Shown here: positions 36,616 through 48,293 of the stretch, in pieces | Numbering within the stretch: position 1 is the stretch's first letter | How the letters are laid out: every line of letters starts with the position of its first letter | Assembly: GCA_014549065.1 (NCBI GenBank) | Contig: JACDOX010000109.1 | Coordinates: 1,234,943 to 1,298,942 of the forward strand | Direction: 5' to 3' | Source: Cardinalis cardinalis | Taxonomy: Eukaryota > Chordata > Aves > Passeriformes > Cardinalidae | Length of the DNA: 64,000 bases | Notes under the pieces: model-generated | What the model saw: only the letters and a program-made list of their open reading frames with translations | Told to the model about the DNA's origin: nothing | Database searches by the model: none | Made by a program: the position numbers and the translations under genes

Positions 36616-39600
36616 CTCAGAGAATGAGGGAACTGATTTCTGAACAAGATTATCACTGGTTGCAGGTCTTGTGTCTGGATGCCCAATACAGNATAGTTGG
36701 ATTATAAAACCTCTTACAGACCCCTTTAAACTCTCTTGTGTCAGGCACCAAAGCAGTGAAGTTCATGGTACTGCAACAAGTGAGTTTTCAGCAAGCCTTG
36801 CCTCTGCTTAGGGGCAGGATTTGCTGCAGGAGGTTGGCTGAGGCTTTTCCTCATCATGGAAGGTTGAATGGGACTGTGCCTGCTTTGGACCCTGTGTGAT
36901 GCCACCAGGGAAGAGCCTTATTCCAAGATGAGAGCTCGNTGCTCTGCAGGGGAAGCTGTGGATGCTCCTCCACACCTGCATCTGTTCTATTAATTCATGT
37001 GCTGTCTATATTCCTCCTTGGAAATTGTTTTTATACCAGGACCCTGGTGTTTAATTGTGTGAATGTGAGGCTGCAAGAAGTTACAGAAATTGGATAGAAA
37101 TTCTGTTAAGGATTAAAGCAAGGATTTTCAAATTTTAGGGNGGGTGTAGAGTGCAAAATTCCTTCTGAAAGAGGATGGGCAGCAGTACAAGCAGCATGTG
37201 TGCTATCAGTTCTTTTTCTGCTCTGTGATGCTTCCTGTAAGATCTAACCAGCACTAGCCAAAGCTTTTTTTGAAAAATAAATGCTTTGAGTGTGAAATTT
37301 TCCTTGCCTTGCTTCTAACATCCCTCTCTAATTCTTTGTGGTCTTTCCATCCCAACTCTCTTCTGGGCTTGAGTGGAAATAGCATTTGTTCTTTCTCTGA
37401 GCTTGGAATTTGAACTCCCTTCCTACGGAGAGCTTGATTCCAGTGGCAGATCTAAAAAAATTGGTGTTTACTATGGAGAGTATAATTAGTTAAGAGTAGC
37501 CAGAAAACAAGAACTAAAATGTTGAAGTGTGAAGCTTTGCTGCAGCTGGCAAATNATTGATTCATTATAGGAGAACCCCTGGAGAAGTCTGAAGCAGTGT
37601 GCTGGGTTGGGTGTCTCTTTTAAAAGATTTTGCANGTCTCTGGTATTCAAGAGTTGCTTAGAACTTGCTTCCTACAAGAAGTTGTTTTAAACAGTTTTAT
37701 CTGAGAAACAAATACTCTGCAGATCTAAAGCAAGAGTCACTTGACCTTAGAAACCTTAAACAGAAGCCTGAGAAAGAGCTTGAGTGTCACTGCAGGAGCT
37801 GCTGCGTTTGGATGCCCCAGCCTGTCGCTGAGAATCCCCTTATCTCTGCAGTGATGTACCCCAGCAAGGCATCTTGTCCCAGGAAGTGTCTCTCTTCCTT
37901 TTGCAGTTGCAGCACCCTATTGTTTCTTGTTCTAGCAAGGAGTGTTTCATAGCCAATGTGTCTCCTTCCCATTCTTTCTCTCCTTTGTCATTCCCTGGGG
38001 CTTAACCAGCCCGGTGTTCATCAGCATGCTGTGGATTACCTCATCTGGAGATAAGAACTCAATACACAATTACAGTTCTATTTCCAAATAACAGTTGGCC
38101 AGGCTGTAATGCCTTTCCTCTTCCTAAGAGAAGAATATTTGATCTGAGCTCCAGAGTGAAGTCCAATGGATTTTGATTCATTATTATTTTTTCAGTACTT
38201 CTCCTCTTTAATTTCCATCTCTTGTTTTACGGATATATTCCAAAGATTGCTGTCCCACATCTGAAAATCTTTGAATGAAAAAGTTTGTTCTCCAAGATCC
38301 TGAGATGAATGATATCCATGTCTCCTAAATGTTAGCAATGTTACTAATGCTGCTTTGTCTCCACATGTATTAACAGGACTGCCTNAGAGATGCCTTTTCC
38401 ATGTGGAAAAACACTATTCAAAAATCCCTTCCTCTACTATTTTAGATGTATGTTTTATCCAAATTTCTTTTGTGAGGAGTTTGCAATAAGAATCAAAAAC
38501 AAGAACTACTATAAAGGGTAATTTCAACATCAGAAATAGTGTTTCATTTTTTAATTCAAAAATACTTTTTGATCCACAATCACAGTGTTTAGTTTGAGAT
38601 TTTCATTGAAACAGAGTTTTCAATGAAAACTCCTGAATTTTGCCGACAGTTGAATTGTGTTAGTTGAAGATGCCAAATTCCTTCAGCAGAAGTCTTGCCC
38701 AGTTCTAATCAGCAGTGCTGGAAGAAACTGTCTGATCCTGCAGAAGTCCCCTGCAATCATTGAAAAGACATAATGAGCTCTGGACTTACTTCCCTCCATG
38801 TAACCCTGGCCCACATTGCTGCTGACACCAAACCCTCCTCAATGTGGGGCTGAACTTGCCAGTGCATTATAATGTGTTTGTACCAGCAGTGTCTGCAGGC
38901 TTGGGGTTCCTTTCCAGAGAAATGTCTCAGGCCAACTGAGCAGCATTTCACTAATCCTAAATGCAGTTCTTTGCAGGAGGGAGCTGTAGTGTGGTAGGAC
39001 CCATTTCTAACCTGTTTGCCCACTGAAATGCTGCCCTCCCCTCTGCTGGAGCCAGCTGACCCTGCTGGGGAGACCTGTGATGGACACTGGTCCTCTCCCT
39101 TGTTCTCAGCCCTGGCTTCACAGGGGTTGTCCATGGAAATAATAACATGTTTCTAATGGGCTGGTAATTTTAGGATTCCTGGCTAATTGCCAGGTAGACA
39201 CTTGGTTGACTTTACAGTGTAAAGTACAGCTCACTTCAGCCACTAGCACTGCCAACTAGTCTTGCTAGCCCAAAGCATTGAGAAGCCATGAGTCAAGCTT
39301 CTCAAAGCACATCACTGGTTGGTTGAAAATGATGAGATTTTGTAAGTAACACCTTCTGGGGGGTTGATTTGACTGGGGATTGTTCATGTTTCTATACTTC
39401 ATTATCTGCAGCTGAGGGAATTAGCATTTGACTGTTTTGGGTTGTTTTCTAATAGCAGCTCTGATCATTGCCCCTGGTATTATATGCTGATATATAATTG
39501 TTATTGAATACAGATCACACGTATCAGTATTGAAGGGTCTTTATAGAAGGTCTTAAAAATAAAATTGGCAGAGAGCTTTCTGCCTCCTGGCCTATCAAAT

Positions 39601-42600
39601 TTAACTCCCAAACTTTAGCAGAACTTCCTGAAAATTTTAAAGCCAAGCATATGGGGTAATTCAGAAGATCCTTGATCCAGGTTATGGGACTGACAATTCA
39701 TTATCATTCTTAGGTTTACATGGCATGAGATTACATTTCCAAAAGGATATCTGGTTAGTCCTGCTCTCAGGTAATATTCCAAACTCTTGGAATTTGGGTT
39801 TTGATGGGCGCTGGGTGAGGAATAGCATGTGGTGACATCCATAGGAGAGAACATCCTGTGGTATAATAGGCACTACCATATCCCTTCTTAAAGGGATTTT
39901 TGCTTTCCTTACAGGGTCTTTTTCCCAGCTTTTATCCACTTAGATATTCCAGAAGGTGTTTTGCATGAAAGGCAGGTTTCATAGTAGAGAGGTACTAATG
40001 CAGGGTGGAATGGAAGGCCACGCCATTATTTTCTCTTTTTGTTGCTGGCTATTTAAATAAAAGGAGTTTTCTTTTCAGAAATTATCATTGTTTGATATTT
40101 ATGAAAAGCTGAATAGTGCTGGGATGAGTCTTCTCTTCAGTCTTTGCTCTCTCCACTGTGCACCCCTGCACAAACCCAATGAAGCTTCAGGGTCTCTTTC
40201 CAGTTTGAAGAGGGCAAAGGAGAAAGTACTTTATTCCTGTTGTCTGTGGCCTCTTGGTAAANTGCCAGTTTTTGAAGAGTCCCAGACTTGCTCTGGGAAC
40301 TCCTCTGGTAACCAAAGGTGTAGAGGTGGTTTCTCTTGTATTCCAGGACTCTCCAGGTGTGTGNAAAATATAAAACAGGCACTGATGCTGATGAGATATT
40401 CCTGCCAGCTCCTGTCCTTTCATCTGCAGCTGGTAAGGAACCTCCTTTGAAAAGTTTTTTACTAGGAGAAAGTAAGTCTCTCTCAAGGATCAGTGCCACC
40501 ACAGGGAAAGGAAATGGCTCATAACATGGGAGATCTCACATCTCCATCTCTTTCATCCCCTACCAGAAGCTCCACTTCAGCACCCCAGGTATCCTCTAAT
40601 GCAGCGTGTAGTGTCTTGCACAAGGCTTCCCTAGATACTGTAACATGCAAGAGAAGCCTCAAGGTCTGTAGACTGAAGTCAAGATTACAGTTAGGGGTTC
40701 ATTTCATACCCCAAACCCTCTGTGCTTGTAAGGGTCCCTGACATTTTGGTATTTAAGTTTTCTAGGGGAAAAAACAGTAGGAATGCTTTTTTTCTCAAGC
40801 TAACCCCTGATAAAAACTCTGCAATTTCACCAACATTAATTGCATGTCTAAAGACAAAACATCAAATTGTTTCTTTGGTCTTTCTCATTTGGGTTTTACT
40901 TTTTCCTTTTGTTTAAAAAAAATTATCAGCGGGACATTACTGCATTTAAAATACAGGAAATGTTTTTGTTTCTTTAAACCTTTTGGTAGAAAATATTTCT
41001 CACTTTCCTTCTAGTTGTGGTCAGTGTCTCATCTGCCCTTGTCAGGTGTTATCCAGANCTAATCAGAGCAGGCATAAGATGCTTGAAGCTGTCACAATGG
41101 CAGATANATCTGAAAAGCATTCCCTGAACAAACTCCGTGCAAGCTGGCGGTGGGGGAAGGGAAAGTAAAACTGAATTTTAAGCTGTTTGGGAGAGGCACT
41201 GTCATTATGTGCTGTATGCATTAAATACAAACACAGAACAGGTTCAGGTCTGTGGCTGCTGCTCTTAGGTGTGACAGCAGTACAAATGAAATAATAAGAT
41301 CAGGTAATCTCAGCTGGTCATTAACCCTGCACTAAATGCAGGTTTCATTTGCCAGGTAGGAGCACTCAGGGACCTCAGCTAAAAAAATTGGCACCTTATT
41401 GTGCTAAGCACAGACAGACACCTAATTAAAGACAGTCCCTTTCAATGAAGTGTTTTTTGGTGTAGATGGGCAAGACAGATAAAAGGTGGGAGCATAATCA
41501 GCCCTGTTCCACAGACATGGAGCTGAGGAGCTCTGGTGTCCCAGGGCCTCTGCTGTGGGTTTGTTGTGCTATCCTGGAGAATTGCTCTGGTCAGCAGGGT
41601 CTTACAGCCCAGCTCTGTGCTTCAGCCACAAGCCCAACCCTCCCCTGCAGAAGGATGCACNGAGTTTCTTGTTGCTTAAATAGAATCCTCAATTTACATG
41701 TTCCTCGTTCTTCTTTTAAAAAAAGCTTCCTGACCGTTTTGGTTTCTCTCATCCTCTCGGTGTGTTAGTCATCATTTAAAATACACACAATGATTAAAAT
41801 GAGTCTGATCATGTTCTAGTACAATATTTCAGGGTGGCTACTTGGTGTGACTTGCATTGAGGACATGAAATGCCAGAAGGACCAGTGCAATCAACAGCAA
41901 ACCTCTGTGCCAGAATGAGTGGGTGGGGTCATGTGCCATATACAAGGGATTCATAAATGTTTACTATAATTTGCTGCCTGATTATATTTGACCTCTGTGG
42001 GTTGGCACATGTACTGATTTATTGCATCCATGCTATCTTAATTACTAAGGATGCAGCTGAGAACTTTTTGAAATTAAAAGTGACTTATTTTCCTCAATTA
42101 CTTAAGTGCAGAGGCTCAGGCACATAGGCAGCTGTATTTTTCTATCAAGAGAATATATGATTTGTACAGCCAGTTACACTTGTTTGTGGTTCCCTGGACT
42201 CTGGGTATGTGCAGAGGCAGGCACTCAGAGCTGGCTCATAGGGATATGTTTACCAAGACTTAGCAAACTTTTCCTTCTCCCACTGCTGGNCCTGCTTACA
42301 AAATATTGCTCTTCCGAGTCTCAGCTGGAACTGGAAGGCAAAATGAGGAAAGTCTCTCAAAGGTTGCTCCCAGTGTTTTTCTAGCCCAGCTGGATGCAGG
42401 TATTATTGGAGACCTCATGAGAAGGATTATTCCAACAAAATTTTCACCCTGGCCTCATGAACTAGGGGATACAAACAACTTTTAAATTAGTATCCAAAGT
42501 GAAACTTGCTTAGCCAAAGTGAGACACTGAAGCTTTTGAGGCAGCCCAGCTAACAGTCATCGTTGGACCATTTTGAATGTGTGACACCAAGCAGCTATGT

Positions 42601-44377
42601 AGCAGGTTAGCCGGGATTCATTGGATTTTTTTTTGTACTTCTTATGTTGAAAATGCCTCTGAACANCCATGTCAGACATTAGGAAATCTGGTTTTCTGTC
42701 AGCTATAGCCCTGTCTTGACTTTTTGAAATCTGGGGAAAGATAATGAGAAGCTGTTTGTGATTTTAAGTTCTCTGTCTGGAACTTGAGACTTCCTCAAAG
42801 TCTCTACCTTTCAGAGGCCCTCTCAGTGTAGCCTCTAAAACTGAGGACTCCAAATTGTTCTTACCTTTCTCTTATTTACTGTTGCACTTCTGTGTGCAGA
42901 AGAGGTACATAACTGTATCTGAGGATCTGAATTTGCAGAGTTGTGGATTTAGGGACTTACGAGATTTATTCTTATTTCACATTAGTTGTGCTCATACATA
43001 ACTCAGCTGCTGCTGGTAGCATTTGTCTTCATATCAGGTAGCAGTGCAATGCAGTGATTTTCAGCATCTGATTCCAGGATCCCAAAAATCTTCTGCAGGA
43101 TCCAAGAGAAGTAAAATATTGTTGTAAACTCTGAACTGCTATAAGAAAGGTGGTCATTAATTTTCTTTAAATCTCCATGATAGTTCCTCTCATGCCCATC
43201 TCAGGATTTAAAATACATAGTGCAAACAGCAACTTCATACAGAAGTATGTTTCTGCCTTTAACAGATCACTTGTTGAGAAAACAGCTGAAATAAATCCAG
43301 GCTATTCCAGTCCTAAGTCTGCCTTCTTTTCCAGAGTGTAAGGAGGAAAGGGGTAGACTGAATTATCACTGTGTGTGAGCTGTTTGAACCTCATGGCTGC
43401 TGTAGGACAAACCAGGCAGGCTGCAGGCAGGCAGGACCCCTCAGTCCAGCCTTCCAGCCCCCCTGGGAGTGCAGCACAGAGAGGGGCACAGTCCCNTGCT
43501 CACCCACCGTGCCCCTACAGTGCAACAGGAGGTGTGATTGCACAGCAGATAGCCAAATAACAGCCAGCTTTAATCTTCCCCAGGTTTGGGGCAGGCTGGA
43601 CAAGCCTGCCTGGGATGCCACGTGCATATGCAACAGCTGCTGCCTGAACAGGGTGTTCTCCACTGCTTAAGGTACNCAAAGGAGCAGGACTGAAGCTGGT
43701 CAGTGTGTTGCTGACATGCCTTTGACTGCAAGACTGCTGCAAATTGAGGTGTTGGCAGTTCTCTGTCCTGAATTACTGCAGAGATGCTCCCATTGCTGTC
43801 CAAATCTGGAGTCCCATTGCTCTCACTACTGTGAGTCCTGAAGGACTNGCAGTTGGAATGTGCAGGGCATCACTCTGTACAGGGAGGGCTGGATCTGACA
43901 GGGGAGTGACTTCTTAATGGTCGTGTCAGAAGGCCAGAATGATCTGGAAACAGACCAAATTTCCAGTCCAGATCCATAATAACAACAAGAAGACATTTTC
44001 CCTAGATCAGGATCTGTTTATGGATTTGTGTAACAAAAGAATGTTAAATACATAAGGCCCGATCAGAGAGGAGAGAAGAGTAGGGAAAAGGCCTGGAAAC
44101 TTGAGACAAGAAGGGAGAGAAAACTGAAGCTGTTAAGATGTAAACATGGATGACACATCCTCAGGTACGCCTGGCACGGGTGCTGTGTCTGGGACTGCAG
44201 TACCAGAGGAAGAAGGGAAGTATAAGGAGACAAAGCTTTCAAACAGGCCCCTGCAACAAGTCAGAACTAACCCCTGGAGTGAGACTGGTGGGAAATCAGC
44301 CTTGTAGAGACCTAGAGAGCCAGTTAGTGAGAAGTTGTGTAATTAAACCCTGAGTCCAATGGCAGCAGAGTCCTGCA
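36616..44377. other. Non-coding unique sequence
   Basis: About 7.8 kb without a supportable gene. Open frames reach 125 codons (38757-39134, minus strand) and have no recognisable domain. AT-rich stretches occur near 38.1-38.7 and 39.4-39.6 kb. A small hairpin at 38.6 kb is listed separately. The segment 44.03-44.35 kb is purine-rich and could be a worn repeat, but I cannot name one. Confidence 0.6.
38596..38632. repeat. Short inverted repeat (hairpin)
   Basis: The arm TTTTCATTGAAA at 38600-38611 is matched exactly by TTTCAATGAAAA at 38618-38629. A single-base bulge followed by GAG/CTC lengthens the stem to 15 pairs. The loop is six bases. AT-rich composition makes chance formation plausible. 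Confidence 0.7.
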
Positions 44378-44449
44378 TGAAATCATGATTCTTCTGAAAT
44401 CAGTGGCAAAAATCCCAGTGATGTCAGTGCAGCACCTCCTGGCATTTCC
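44378..44449. repeat. Worn palindromic MITE-like repeat (GTCAATGGCAAAA type)
   Basis: The segment runs TGAAATCATGATTC, then CTGAAATCAGTGGCAAAAAT, then CCCAGTGATGTCAGTG and ends CCTCCTGGCATTTCC. This follows the layout of a palindromic repeat I recall from turtles and birds, with GAAATCCTGG-like ends, ATTGAAGTCAATGG-like inner arms and a GGCAAAA-like centre. The ends GAAAT and ATTTC are still complementary. Divergence is high, so it must be old. Confidence 0.5.
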
Positions 44450-44985
44450 CCATTACAATCTCTGCTGCTTCTGCTCATGAGCTCCAGGACTGTATGTGGT
44501 GCCATGTCTGCATGAAGAGCAAAGGACACTTATTAGGTAGATGTGCACCCAAAGCACTTTTTCAGAAATGTGGCTCTTTGATTAGGCATGTTTCTTTGAA
44601 AAGTCATCTTTGGAAAATACCACTGTCACATCAAAATATGTGAAATCTTGAAGAACAGTAACTTTTCAGCTGAAGAAGGTGTCCATCCTGGGAAATGTCA
44701 TTCATCCCAAGAACCTGATGGGACACCAAAGACACCATCTTGAGCCCCAGTATTCAGGGACTGGCTGAAATACTGCAGTGATGTTCTAGCTCCGTGTCAA
44801 ATTGCACAGCACAAACCCTTGTTCTGTTTTGTGAGCAGGGCAGAAGCTGGACTCAGAGGCCTCCTTGGACAAAACCCTGTTTGTCCAGCTGCTGCATAGG
44901 AAAAATCACCTTCTTCCCAGGATAAGCCAGCATCTTGCCACCTCTCAGAAGGTGTATTGTCACCTCTCCAAGGGTAACAGCATCT

Positions 44986-45182
44986 CGAGCTGAGTCCCTG
45001 GATGCAGGAATTGGACCGGGACCGACTGTGGCAGTCAGTAGAGGGGGGCAGAGAGCCGCACATGGAGCGGAGCCTGTGCTGGGCTTTGCGGCTTTGGGAG
45101 CAAATGCGTCCGAAGTGGCGTTTTGTGCCTGCCGTGCTTTTACAGTGCACGGCAGTGTTGGTCAGTAAGCAGAGACCCTGCG
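44986..45182. other. CpG-dense patch, possible cryptic promoter or exon
   Basis: Twelve CpGs lie in 197 bp (44986, 45017, 45023, 45057, 45068, 45089, 45107, 45111, 45119, 45133, 45150, 45181), against very few in the surrounding kilobases. The stretch is G-rich on the plus strand. Frames on both strands stay open across it (80 codons plus, 147 codons minus), but neither shows a known domain. A 9-bp hairpin lies inside. It is below usual CpG-island length, so promoter activity is only a possibility. Confidence 0.4.
45129..45155. repeat. Hairpin inside CpG-dense patch
   Basis: CTGCCGTGC (45129-45137) is exactly complementary to GCACGGCAG (45147-45155), with a nine-base loop. The GC-rich stem would be stable in RNA or as a cruciform. 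It is too short for a typical pre-miRNA. Confidence 0.7.
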
Positions 45183-45394
45183 TGCTTGGATGGATGGAGA
45201 ATAATAGTTCAACAAAAGAGCATTGTTGGATAAATCTCACTTAAAATGAAGGCTGGATTTGCAAACCAAATTCAAAGCCATGACAGGCAAGACTTCATTT
45301 TATTTGCTGCTAAAAGGAAGATGCTTAAGGGCCTGTCTCCAAAGGGAAAATACATGCTCACTTAATTGCATCTTTTCTGGTGAAGGGAGAGTTC

Positions 45395-45425
45395 ATTATT
45401 ATTACTATTTATTATTATTATTATT
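45395..45425 (+). repeat. (ATT)n microsatellite
   Basis: A run of ATT triplets with one interruption (ACTATTT) covers about 31 bp. It is a simple sequence repeat likely to vary in length between individuals. Confidence 0.92.
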
Positions 45426-46536
45426 GGTAGACATATTAGAAAGAGCTGTGTGCTGTAATATCCTTCACTGCAACCACATTGATTAGCACTAACTGAGAAT
45501 GTAGTGTAATAGCAACACGAGGCACACAGGACTCGTTTGGCCTGTCCCGGTTGTTCCTTAATTACGCATGTATAAAATAAGAGGTACAGCACCTGTGGAG
45601 ATTCCCAGCACCTCCTGCTATGCTGAGGCAGGGGCTGCACTGCATGAGAGCTGTAACCAAATCCTGTGAGTGTGTTTACATTTTGAACTTACCAAATCTT
45701 CCCAAGTGGAATGCAGGGTCCGGTTTCAGCCAAGGAACTGTTAGCAGTGAGTGAGAGTTAATGGATCAATCTGCTGTCTCTTGTCAGTGCTTTTACTGTT
45801 GACTTCTGGAATGTGTTTGATGAAAAGAAAGCAACTTCTTGAGACAGAAGATACAGATGTAGCATGTTAAGGTTGGGACCTACACGAACAATAAAGCAAT
45901 GTTATCAGTACTTCGCTTCCCCCGTGCTGCTTGCCAAAACTGACAATAGAATAGCAGCAAAGCATTTCTTTTTTTAACTACCATAACTGTTTGTTAACCA
46001 TTTGCTCTGATTCTCTTTGCAGACACAGTCAGATGTTGTGCTGGTGTTTTAAGTGAAAAGTGCTGGATATTTTATCCGTGTTGCACAGCCCCTTGCTGCT
46101 TTCTGTGGCCAGTGGAAGCTGAATTAAATAGAATTTGTGGGACTGTTCAGCTGAACCTGTTGAACTTCTGTTCTAAACTTCTGAACAGAACTGTTGGCTT
46201 CCTATGCTTTACATGTTGCCCACCAGCAGAACGCCTGTGCACCACACCAATCCTATGGGATGACCCCTGTATCCGAGTGAGTCAGGCTGTGACCCAAATT
46301 GCAGTGTGATTTTGGGGCATGTGGGTAGCTCCCACCCAGCAGAATGGAGTGCTGTGTGGAGGGACCCAGGCTAGCTCCTGGGAATGCTGTGGTGATGACA
46401 ATCAGATTTTATTCCACTCTCCAACGCCAGGATATTGCTCCTCTCTCAGAGCCAGGACGTTGGGAGTCCTCTCGGATGTGCCTGCTTGGCACTGTGGATA
46501 TCCCCGTGCTGTGTAGACATAACCACAGAGGCTGAA

Positions 46537-46622
46537 GCCCAGATCCATGGAGGTATTTAGGCTTTTAACTCTCACTGAAATGAGCAGGAGTTAAAAGCCT
46601 AAATACCTTTGGGGATTTGGGC
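46537..46622. repeat. Palindromic MITE-like element with perfect 21-bp stem
   Basis: An inner stem at 46551-46571 is perfectly complementary to 46588-46608 (21 of 21 bp; the arm begins AGGTATTTAGGC). A 16-base loop, TCACTGAAATGAGCAG, separates the arms. Outside the stem, a four-base mismatch is followed by a further arm, GCCCAGATCC (46537-46546) against GGATTTGGGC (46613-46622), matching at 9 of 10. The whole folds into an 86-base hairpin. The words resemble a palindromic interspersed repeat I recall from turtles, crocodilians and birds (TTAGGCGCCTAAATACC and GGATCTGGGC). A non-autonomous DNA transposon relic is therefore likely. Its arms are far better kept than those of similar relics nearby. 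Confidence 0.8.
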
Positions 46623-47348
46623 CTAAGTGGCTTACAGAAAGCTGTGGCACAGCAGAGGCTCAGAGATTTTGACTCAGAGGCCAGTGGCTCCGATATGAAA
46701 TCATTCTTCCTCTCTACATCTGGTAGCAGTTTGCATTCACATTTCCCAGCTCAGGCCATCAAAAATATGCCCATGCTTAGGACAGGAGGTGAAGAATAAT
46801 TTAGGTAATTGAAACTACAGCAGGAATGTGGTTCTGTCAGAGGGCTGTTGCCTGACCTGGAATTTAACCAGACAAGTAGGGATTGGGGGAACTGCGCGCC
46901 AGCTCCCGCCTTTCAGGTGCATGGAAGGCAGTCAGTTTCTCTGGAAGAAGGGCTATAAATAATTGAGCTTATGTGTCTGTTGAAAAGGAAGCCATATTGC
47001 TGGGAATGAAAGCAGGAGATGTGCCAAACACTTGCCTTGTTATCCACATGACTGTTTATCAGTTATAACTAGAGCTGAGCCAGTAATTCTTAATGGGTAA
47101 TTCATATGATGAATATCTCCCCCTTACACTATGTGTGAATGGTGTATGAACCAGCCATTACTTTCAAATATTTATTTACTAGTCACAATTATTTGTTTAA
47201 TACTGTGAATAATTCATGGTTTGTGTAATGTTTTCAGGCAGTTCTCTGAAAGTAGCCAATGCTCAGGCTATTTTCATTGGACAGGGAAGTAAATGTCGCC
47301 TTTTTATGATTACGCCAGTGTTAACTGAGGATAACTTGAAGTCAAAAG
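46623..47348. other. Non-coding sequence, AT-rich, possibly conserved
   Basis: No gene is visible. The stretch 47.0-47.3 kb is rich in homeobox-type ATTA/TAAT words, which is common in AT-rich DNA. The phrase TTACGCCAGTGTTAACTGAG near 47.31 kb resembles the arm of the palindromic repeat that follows, so the element at 47349 may extend left or be a second adjacent copy. Confidence 0.45.
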
Positions 47349-47446
47349 GCTGGATCCCTCACTGATGTAATTTGGCATAGCTCCATTTTTTTTTCCATTG
47401 ATTTCAAATGAGCAGTGTTAATTCACACCAACTTACTTGAAGGCCC
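47349..47446. repeat. Worn palindromic MITE-like repeat (TGTAAATT type)
   Basis: The left arm CACTGATGTAATTTGGCATA leads to GCTCCATT. After a T-rich insertion and CCATTGATTTCAAATG comes the right arm GCAGTGTTAATTCACACC. The reverse complement of the right arm lines up with the left arm with many substitutions but in the same order, including the shared words GGTGT/GATGT, AATT and GCTC. The outer GGCTGGATCC resembles the GGATCTGGCC end of related repeats. It is the same family as the copies near 19.5 and 59.3 kb. Confidence 0.6.
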
Positions 47447-48251
47447 TGAAAAGAAGAATTGTATGAAGGAAGAATGACTCCCACACCATATTGTCCCAGG
47501 ACTGGCTAAATGTACTGCGTTTCACAGTCACATCTTTTCATTAACATTCTCATATGTATAAATTCAAAATTCATATTTGAAAATATCATTTTGTATTAAT
47601 ATCTCAGTTGCCTATTAGTGAGTAGCTTTGCAGTGAGTTATGCTTGTGTGATTGCACACACAAAGTGACGCTTTTTGCAGAAATAGTCCAAGTTAAGTTT
47701 TTATTTGCAGGGCAGTGGGGAAATTGTTTTGAGGACAAATCTGTGGCTTGTGTTGAGGTTAACTGAAAAACTTCCTTGTTCAGTGTGCAGGACTTTTCAG
47801 TATTACTTTTACCATTACAAAATCTTCCCTTATATAAGTCTCGCTGACGTCAGTGGAGCTTTGCCACTTGTGTTTGCCTTATCAGATTTCCAATCCTTAA
47901 AGCTATTTTAGAAGACATTTTTAACCACCATCTCTGTGGTCCCCAGCTAATGATGGTAAAAGTAGAGCAAGGGGTTGTGTTGGATTGTGTCTCTCTGATT
48001 CTTGCGCCAGTTGCCCGTGGTCTCCAGGGGATTTCTGCCAGAAGGATATGGAATACCTTGTGCCTGGTTTGTCTCCGGTATCTGACCCTTTCTGTTCCAG
48101 TTCCCTCCATTACAAAAGCAAATTATATGTAGTGATACCACAAGANAACCAGGTTGGAATTAAAGGCTTGGTCCCTAAAAGCAGATTTGTAGGTCGTTTC
48201 TGTTTCCAGATTTCCAGAGCAGCACACCAGGTTTGCACTCAACATTGCTTC

Positions 48252-48293
48252 AAATTTCCCAGCTAAATCTCTAAATTTCCCAGCTAAATCTCT
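48252..48293 (+). repeat. Perfect 21-bp tandem duplication
   Basis: A 21-base unit (starting AAATTTCCCAGC and ending TAAATCTCT) occurs twice head to tail with no differences, at 48252-48272 and 48273-48293. No third copy is visible. It looks like a recent slippage or repair duplication. Confidence 0.95.

Noticed and set aside
36086..36686. Minus-strand frames of 125 and 76 codons as host genes
   Set aside because: Their residues are those of the CR1 ORF2 C-terminus, interrupted by a frameshift; this is a dead retroelement.
45129..45155. MicroRNA precursor
   Set aside because: The stem has only nine pairs and does not extend; microRNA precursors need a much longer arm.
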